Positions 51,146 to 57,600 of a DNA stretch of 57,600 nucleotides are shown piece by piece. The first letter of the stretch is position 1. Every line of letters starts with the position of its first letter. Origin of the DNA: an uncultured Candidatus Thioglobus sp. (GTDB lineage Bacteria > Pseudomonadota > Gammaproteobacteria > PS1 > Pseudothioglobaceae); NCBI GenBank assembly GCA_905620445.1, contig CAJQTP010000020.1:1-57600 (forward strand), read 5' to 3'. The notes beneath the pieces were generated by a model. That model worked only from the letters and a program-made list of their open reading frames with translations. It searched no databases and was not told the DNA's origin. The position numbers were made by a program, and so were the translations under genes.

Positions 51146-52573
51146 ATGACTTGGGAAACTGTAATTGGATTGGAGATACATTCACAATTAAAAACAAAAT
51201 CAAAAATATTCTCTGGAGCATCAACTGAGTTTGGCGCAAAAGCAAATACTCAGGCATGCGCTGTTGATTTAGGTTTTCCTGGGGTTTTGCCTGTTTTAAA
51301 TAAAGAAGCAGTTCGAATGGCTCTTCGATTTGGCTTAGCTGTAAATGCAACTATTAATAAGCACTCAATTTTTGCACGAAAAAACTATTTTTATCCAGAT
51401 TTACCAAAAGGCTATCAAATTTCACAGTTTGAAATACCAATTGTTGGAAGTGGGACAATTGATATCCCGCTTGATAACGGTGAAAATAAAAAGGTAGGAA
51501 TTACTCGCGCACATTTAGAAGAAGATGCAGGGAAATCAATTCATGATCTATATGATGATTACACAGCAATTGACCTTAATCGAGCAGGAACACCGCTATT
51601 AGAAATAGTATCTGATCCAGATATGAGTAATGCTAAAGAAGCCGTCGCCTATGCTAAAAAAATTCATGCATTGGTTCAATATATTGATATCTGCGATGGA
51701 AGCATGCAGGAAGGATCGTTTAGATGTGACGCCAATGTGTCTGTTAGAAGGAAGGGTGAAGGGTTAGGCACTAGAGCCGAAATAAAAAATATTAACTCCT
51801 TTAAATTTTTAGAAAAGGCGATCAATCTCGAAGTTGAAAGGCAAATAGATATTTTAGAAGATGGCGGCTCTGTTGCCCAAGAAACCAGACTTTATGATTC
51901 AATTAAAAATGAAACAAGGTCTATGCGCTCAAAAGAAGAGGCCAATGACTATAGATATTTCCCTGACCCTGATTTACTTCCAGTCGTGATTGATGATGAG
52001 CTTCTAAAAGATATTAAAAATAGATTGCCTGAGCTTCCAACTGAAAAGAAAGCTAGGTTTATAGATACGCTCGGTTTAAGTGAGTATGATGCGGAAAATT
52101 TAACCTCACAAAAGGCGATGGCTGACTACTTTGAAATTATCATTGATAAGGGGGCTGATGTAAAGGTCTCAGCTAATTGGGTTATGGGTGAACTTTCAGC
52201 CTCACTAAATAAAAATCAAATCGATATTAAGGACTCGCCAATCTCAGCCTCTGAGCTTTATAAGCTCATTTCAAGAATTACTGATAATACTATTTCTGGA
52301 AAAATAGCTAAGGATGTCTTTAGAATTATGTGGAATGAAAAAAGAAGTGTAGATGAGATAATTAAAGACCAAGGCTTAGAGCAAATGACAGATATTGGCG
52401 CTTTAGAGTCGGTCATTGATGAAATCATTTCCAAAAATCTTGATCAAGTCGAGCAATTTAAAAATGGGAATACTAAACTTTTAGGTTTTTTTGTTGGTCA
52501 GGTTATGAAAGCAACGCAGGGGAAGGCAAATCCAAAACAAGTTAATCAAATTTTAAATGATAGGCTCTCTTAA
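51146..52573 (+). CDS. gatB: Asp/Glu-tRNA amidotransferase subunit B
   Basis: [53 protein letters not shown]. Start probably at 51146 (listed ORF 51122). Confidence 0.96.
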   Translation: MTWETVIGLEIHSQLKTKSKIFSGASTEFGAKANTQACAVDLGFPGVLPVLNKEAVRMALRFGLAVNATINKHSIFARKNYFYPDLPKGYQISQFEIPIVGSGTIDIPLDNGENKKVGITRAHLEEDAGKSIHDLYDDYTAIDLNRAGTPLLEIVSDPDMSNAKEAVAYAKKIHALVQYIDICDGSMQEGSFRCDANVSVRRKGEGLGTRAEIKNINSFKFLEKAINLEVERQIDILEDGGSVAQETRLYDSIKNETRSMRSKEEANDYRYFPDPDLLPVVIDDELLKDIKNRLPELPTEKKARFIDTLGLSEYDAENLTSQKAMADYFEIIIDKGADVKVSANWVMGELSASLNKNQIDIKDSPISASELYKLISRITDNTISGKIAKDVFRIMWNEKRSVDEIIKDQGLEQMTDIGALESVIDEIISKNLDQVEQFKNGNTKLLGFFVGQVMKATQGKANPKQVNQILNDRLS

Positions 52574-53942
52574 ATATTCAGATTTAGGTGATGAATACTT
52601 TGCTCAAGTTGAGACTAAAAAGCTTGAGAATAGTAAATTAATTCATGTAAATCAGAGTCTTAAAAAAGAGCTTAATTTAGACATTAGTGATGAAAATTTA
52701 TTAAGTATTTGTTCTGGTGAAAAAAAATTAGGCGACGTAACTCCTATTTCTACAGTTTATGCAGGTCACCAGTTTGGCTACTTTGTTCCGCAGCTTGGTG
52801 ATGGGCGCTCATGCCTTGTTGGTGAAATTAGTAACTATGAGGTTTCTTTGAAGGGCGCTGGAACATCTCCTTTTTCTCGAGGCGCAGATGGCCGCGCTGT
52901 GCTTAGGTCAAGTATTCGTGAGTATTTATGTTCTATAGCCATGGAGGCTTTAAATATTCCAACCACGAAAGCTCTAGCACTTGTTGCAAGTGATACCGGT
53001 GTTTATCGTGAACACTTAGAAAATGCATCAATTGTAACTCGTGTTGCAGAAAGCCATATTCGTTTTGGCCACTTTGAATTTTTTGCAGCTAATGGGCAAA
53101 ATGAAAATGTCAAAAAATTAGCTGATTTTGTTATTAAACATCATATGCCTGAGGTTGATAAAGAAAATTATCTGGACTTATTTAAAGAGGTAGTAAGATC
53201 AACTGCATTAATGATTGCACGATGGCAAGCACAAGGCTTTGCTCACGGCGTCATGAATACAGATAATATGTCGATTCTAGGCCTGACTATTGATTATGGC
53301 CCATTCAGTTTTATGGAAACTTACAATCCAGGATTTATCTGTAATCATTCTGATACACAAGGTCGCTACTCATTTGAAAAACAACCATCAGTAGCATTAT
53401 GGAATTTACATCGCCTGGCTGACGCATTAAAGTCTCTTGTTAATGAGACTCAATTAAAAGATGCTCTTTCAGAGTATGAGCCGGCACTAGTTAAAGAGTA
53501 TTCTTCATTAATGAGAAGAAAATTTGGGTTACTAGAGGTTAATGATGAGGACAACGCGTTAATAAATGATTTTTTAGAGTTGCTCTATATCAATAAAAAA
53601 GATTACCATCGATCTATGAGGCAACTTTCAAGCGGAAAAGAGCATTCATTAGGAGGTAATTTTGATTCTTGGTTTGTGCGTTACAAGGCTAGATTTGATA
53701 AAGAGACTTCAAAAATGAGTCAAAGGGTTGCTTTGATGCAAAGCGTCAACCCTAAATATATTCTAAGAAATTATTTAGCTGAAGTTGCAATTCGAAAAGC
53801 AGAAGATTTAAATGAATACGATGAAATTGAAACTCTTTTTCAATTACTTAAAAAACCTTTTGATAGTCATGAGGGATATGAGACATACGACAGCGAGCCG
53901 CCTGAGTGGGCTCAAAACTTAGAGCTTAGCTGTTCATCCTAA
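52557..53942 (+). CDS. selO: YdiU/SelO-family pseudokinase-like AMPylase
   Basis: 461 aa; [88 protein letters not shown]-terminal SCSS. Confidence 0.93.
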   Translation: MIGSLKYSDLGDEYFAQVETKKLENSKLIHVNQSLKKELNLDISDENLLSICSGEKKLGDVTPISTVYAGHQFGYFVPQLGDGRSCLVGEISNYEVSLKGAGTSPFSRGADGRAVLRSSIREYLCSIAMEALNIPTTKALALVASDTGVYREHLENASIVTRVAESHIRFGHFEFFAANGQNENVKKLADFVIKHHMPEVDKENYLDLFKEVVRSTALMIARWQAQGFAHGVMNTDNMSILGLTIDYGPFSFMETYNPGFICNHSDTQGRYSFEKQPSVALWNLHRLADALKSLVNETQLKDALSEYEPALVKEYSSLMRRKFGLLEVNDEDNALINDFLELLYINKKDYHRSMRQLSSGKEHSLGGNFDSWFVRYKARFDKETSKMSQRVALMQSVNPKYILRNYLAEVAIRKAEDLNEYDEIETLFQLLKKPFDSHEGYETYDSEPPEWAQNLELSCSS

Positions 53943-54569
53943 TAACACCAAGGCATACTGAAACCAGATCAAGAGAAATTCTACGACTGGAAGAACTAAG
54001 TAATTAAAGCCACCAATAAACATTAGCCCAAGCAGTATAAATAGACCGTATTGCTCTAGTTGATTATATTGATAGGCAAGATGATTTGGCAAGAGGGCAC
54101 TAATTACTCTAGAGCCATCAAGCGGAGGGATCGGCAAAAGATTAAAAACAGCCAGTACGCAATTTACAAGTATTCCGACACGACCCATTTCTATTAAAAC
54201 AGAAATATTTATTTTAATGGCAAGAATCATAATAAATAGCCAGCACACAGCCATAAATAAGTTTGCGCCTGGACCTGCCAAAGCAACCCAGATCATTCCA
54301 GACTTACCTGAGCGCAATGCATTAAAATTAATAGGAACTGGTTTGGCCCAACCAAAGATAAATCCAGCTGAAGATATTAATAAAAGTAATGGAATAGCTA
54401 ATGTACCAATTGGATCGATATGTTTTACTGGATTGAGGGTTACTCGCCCCATCATTCTTGCAGTATGATCACCTAATTTACTTGCTACCCAGCCATGAGC
54501 GGCCTCATGAAGGGTGATTGCGAAAAGTAAAGGAATAATATAAATTAATAAAGTTTGAAAATCAGGCAT
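53934..54569 (-). CDS. Site-2 protease family (M50) membrane metalloprotease
   Basis: 211 aa; AITLHEAAHGWVASKLGDHTARMMGRVTLNPVKHIDPIGTL and NLLPIPPLDGSRVI. Confidence 0.93.
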   Translation of the reverse strand: MPDFQTLLIYIIPLLFAITLHEAAHGWVASKLGDHTARMMGRVTLNPVKHIDPIGTLAIPLLLLISSAGFIFGWAKPVPINFNALRSGKSGMIWVALAGPGANLFMAVCWLFIMILAIKINISVLIEMGRVGILVNCVLAVFNLLPIPPLDGSRVISALLPNHLAYQYNQLEQYGLFILLGLMFIGGFNYLVLPVVEFLLIWFQYALVLLG

Positions 54570-54611
54570 TAGGTAAAATTGAATTTTTTATTGATATAAA
54601 AACCATTTTAT

Positions 54612-56315
54612 ATGAAAAGCACTGATTTTTTTATCTCAACAGTCAAAGAGGCGCCTAATGATGCCCAAATCATATCTCATCAATTAATGATAAGGGCTGG
54701 TTTAATTTCTAAGTTGGCATCGGGTCTATATTCATACCTCCCAATGGGTTTAAAAATAGTCCAAAAGGTGGAAAAAATAATTCGTGAGGAGATGAATAAA
54801 TCAAAAGCATTAGAACTATTAATGCCAGTTGCACAACCAGCTGAACTATGGCAAGAGTCAAAGCGATGGGAGGAGTATGGCCCTGAATTATTGCGCTTTA
54901 AAGATCGCCATGAAAGAGATTTTTGTATGGGTCCAACTCATGAAGAGGTGATTACTACTATTGCTAAACAATATCTAAGAAGCTATAAACAGCTACCAAT
55001 AAATTTTTATCAAATCCAGACTAAATTTAGAGATGAAATTCGACCTCGTTATGGGGTAATGCGCTCCAGAGAGTTTATTATGAAGGATGCATATTCATTT
55101 CATATCGATGAGAAGTCTCTTGGGGAAACTTATCAAATAATGCATCAAACTTATTGCAATATCTTTGATAGATTAGGACTTAATTACAGACCTGTCTTGG
55201 CAGACTCGGGCGCTATTGGAGGGGACAGCTCACATGAATTTCATGTTCTTGCAGAATCTGGAGAGGATGCAATTTGTTTTTCTGATGGCTCTGATTATGC
55301 TGCAAATATTGAGCGAGCAGAAACTCTTCCTCAGGGTGAGCCAAAGACTGCTGAAAAAGCTTTAGAGCTTGTCGAAACACCTGACGTTAAAACGATTTCA
55401 GATGTTTGTAGTTTATTAAAAGTTGAGGCAACCAACGCTATTAAAACTTTAATTGTTTTGGGTTCTGATGATAATTTGGTTGCGCTCGTTTTACGCGGTG
55501 ATCATGAATTAAATGAAGTTAAGGCATCAAAAATTGAAGGAATTAAACAACCATTTCAAATGGCAGAAGAAGGAGTTGTAAAGAAGGAATTGGGCTGTTC
55601 TTTTGGCTCAATCGGTGTTGTAAATCTTGAGATCCCAGTTATAGTTGATTTTGCAGCAGCCTCTTTGTCAGATTTTGTGTGCGGAGCTAATGAAAACGAC
55701 AAACACTTTATTGGTGTAAATTGGGGGCGAGATACTAAACCAATTATTGCTGGTGATTTACGTAATGTTGTTGCGGGTGACCCTTCGCCAGACGGAAAGG
55801 GTAGCCTTGAAATTAAAAGAGGAATTGAAGTGGGGCATATTTTTCAGTTAGGGACAAAGTATTCAGACTCAATGAATGCCAATGTTATTGGAGAAGATGG
55901 CAGGGCAGTTAATATGAATATGGGCTGTTATGGTATTGGAGTTACAAGGATTGTAGCTGCAAGTATTGAGCAGAATCATGATGATAGGGGGATTATTTTT
56001 CCTGAAGCTATTGCACCATTTCAACTGGTTATTGTTCCAATAAATTACAACAAATCATCTCGAGTTAAGGCCTTGGCTGACCAGCTTTATCAGGATTGTC
56101 TAGAGCAAAATATTGAAGTTTTACTTGATGATCGAAAAGAGCGCCCTGGAATTATGTTTGCAGACTCTGAACTTCTTGGTATACCTCATCGATTGGTTAT
56201 AAGTGATACACATGCGGACAATGGAAAAATTGAATATAAATCAAGAAAGATGCCCGATAAAGTTGAAATCGATTTTAAGGAAGTAGTAGGCTTTATTCTT
56301 GATAAGCTCGACTGA
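54612..56315 (+). CDS. proS: Prolyl-tRNA synthetase
   Basis: 567 aa; class II motifs ([27 protein letters not shown]), inserted editing domain, [18 protein letters not shown]. Confidence 0.96.
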   Translation: MKSTDFFISTVKEAPNDAQIISHQLMIRAGLISKLASGLYSYLPMGLKIVQKVEKIIREEMNKSKALELLMPVAQPAELWQESKRWEEYGPELLRFKDRHERDFCMGPTHEEVITTIAKQYLRSYKQLPINFYQIQTKFRDEIRPRYGVMRSREFIMKDAYSFHIDEKSLGETYQIMHQTYCNIFDRLGLNYRPVLADSGAIGGDSSHEFHVLAESGEDAICFSDGSDYAANIERAETLPQGEPKTAEKALELVETPDVKTISDVCSLLKVEATNAIKTLIVLGSDDNLVALVLRGDHELNEVKASKIEGIKQPFQMAEEGVVKKELGCSFGSIGVVNLEIPVIVDFAAASLSDFVCGANENDKHFIGVNWGRDTKPIIAGDLRNVVAGDPSPDGKGSLEIKRGIEVGHIFQLGTKYSDSMNANVIGEDGRAVNMNMGCYGIGVTRIVAASIEQNHDDRGIIFPEAIAPFQLVIVPINYNKSSRVKALADQLYQDCLEQNIEVLLDDRKERPGIMFADSELLGIPHRLVISDTHADNGKIEYKSRKMPDKVEIDFKEVVGFILDKLD

Positions 56316-57127
56316 TGGTTTTTCTTCAATACCTTTTGCCTCAGCATTTTTTATCAAGGCTGATGTTTCGATTTGCCAGAATTGAAAATAAATGGATTAA
56401 AAATAACTTTGCTCGCTGGTTTGTTAAAAAGTATAAGGTCAATCTATCCGAAGCAGAAATTGAAAATATTGAAGATTTTAGTCATTTTAATGACTTCTTT
56501 ACTCGCTCACTAAAGCCAAGTTTAAGGCCAATATCTGAATCTAAAATTATTTCACCTGTTGATGGGGTTGTTTCTCAGTCGGGCAAGATTAATGATTCTC
56601 AAATTGTGCAAGCTAAAGGTCGCAAATATAGCGTTTCAGCATTAACTGCCGACGAGCCATTTAAAGAAATACAAAATGGAAGTTTCGCTACGATATATTT
56701 GTCACCTAAAGATTATCATCGTATTCATATGCCCTGTGAGGGCACTTTGATTTCAATGAATTATATACCGGGTGACCTTTTTTCAGTTAACCAGAATACT
56801 GTAGATAATATTGATGGGGTTTTTGCTCGAAATGAACGTTTAGTTTGTTTGTTCGAAACTGATTTTGGCGTTATGGTTTTTGTATTAGTTGGCGCAATTT
56901 TTGTAGGATCGATGCAAACTTCATGGGAGGGTTTAATCACTCCGCCTTATTCTAAAGCAGTTAAAAACTATGATTATAAGGATCGTCAGATTAAGCTTTT
57001 AAAAGGTGATGAATTGGGCCGTTTTAACATGGGCTCTACAGTTATCATGTTGATGCCAGAGGGCTCCCCTGAGCTTAATCTTGAGGTTGGACAGGCTCTT
57101 AAAATGGGCCAATCAGTTACAGGTTAA
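56315..57127 (+). CDS. psd: Phosphatidylserine decarboxylase proenzyme
   Basis: 270 aa; FNDFFTRSLKPSLRPI, SPVDGVVSQSGKI, YLSPKDYHRIHMPCEG, C-terminal autocleavage motif FNMGSTVIML. Confidence 0.95.
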   Translation: MVFLQYLLPQHFLSRLMFRFARIENKWIKNNFARWFVKKYKVNLSEAEIENIEDFSHFNDFFTRSLKPSLRPISESKIISPVDGVVSQSGKINDSQIVQAKGRKYSVSALTADEPFKEIQNGSFATIYLSPKDYHRIHMPCEGTLISMNYIPGDLFSVNQNTVDNIDGVFARNERLVCLFETDFGVMVFVLVGAIFVGSMQTSWEGLITPPYSKAVKNYDYKDRQIKLLKGDELGRFNMGSTVIMLMPEGSPELNLEVGQALKMGQSVTG

Positions 57128-57600
57128 CTACACAGTTTCTAACTTATCCATAGCCTCAATTTGCGCCTCAAACTCCATTAAACGCTTATAGACACTTGCG
57201 AGCTCAATAATAGTAGGCCATGCTTTAAAAAGGTATTGGAGAGAACCTTCCACTCTTCCAAATGCTCTAATTATTTGCTGCATTACTCCTAATGTCATAA
57301 CTCCAGCAACTATAGCAGGGGCTAAAATAACATATGCAACTAATACATTTGCTTGAAGATAGGCAAGCCTTACAATATTAAAGTAAAGGTAATACAAGTA
57401 ATTCTTATAATTAATCTTTCGAACGCCTTCAAAAAGTTCATCAATATCTTTTGGCCTAACGGTGCCATCATCTTCAGCAATAACAAGTATTTTTCGATAG
57501 GAGGCCTCTCTTTTTTGAAGGTCATACTCAATACCAACAAGACCTAAAAACCATGAGGCTGCAATCATAAGTATCGTTCCACCTACAGCCCAAATAAGGG
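57128..57600 (-). CDS. SbmA/BacA-family transporter, C-terminal part; continues beyond the right edge
   Basis: GRVEGSLQYLFKAWPTIIELASVYKRLMEFE and LVGIEYDLQKREASYRK; the frame stays open to 57600 (…LIWAVGGTIL upstream of the listed Met). Confidence 0.8.
   Translation of the reverse strand, partial: LIWAVGGTILMIAASWFLGLVGIEYDLQKREASYRKILVIAEDDGTVRPKDIDELFEGVRKINYKNYLYYLYFNIVRLAYLQANVLVAYVILAPAIVAGVMTLGVMQQIIRAFGRVEGSLQYLFKAWPTIIELASVYKRLMEFEAQIEAMDKLETV

Overview
The window is 57.6 kb of compact, AT-rich bacterial chromosome. Gene content suggests a marine gammaproteobacterium, possibly SUP05/Thioglobus-like; that assignment is inferred from gene content only. Most of it is ordinary housekeeping: prfC, dcd, mraY, rlmD, uvrD, epmB, rlmH-rsfS-nadD, rluD, mutM, trpS, ileS, aroB, gatCAB, selO, proS, psd. 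There is also a glyoxylate-centred set: glcD / short glcE / glcF, a class V aminotransferase, malyl-CoA lyase and a malate-CoA ligase pair. The accessory part is about 20.5-33.2 kb. It contains three tRNA-Glu(TTC)-like genes, two of them 84-bp near-identical direct repeats bracketing a TPR gene with an unrecognised C-terminal domain. It also contains an APS kinase next to a tandem array of TPR-sulfotransferase paralogs. One paralog is broken exactly at a perfect 99-bp inverted repeat (30527-30625 versus 30991-31089). The best candidates for something undescribed are this APS-kinase/TPR-sulfotransferase island and the inverted-repeat lesion in it. Both edge genes, a ProW-like permease on the left and an SbmA/BacA-like transporter on the right, run off the window.
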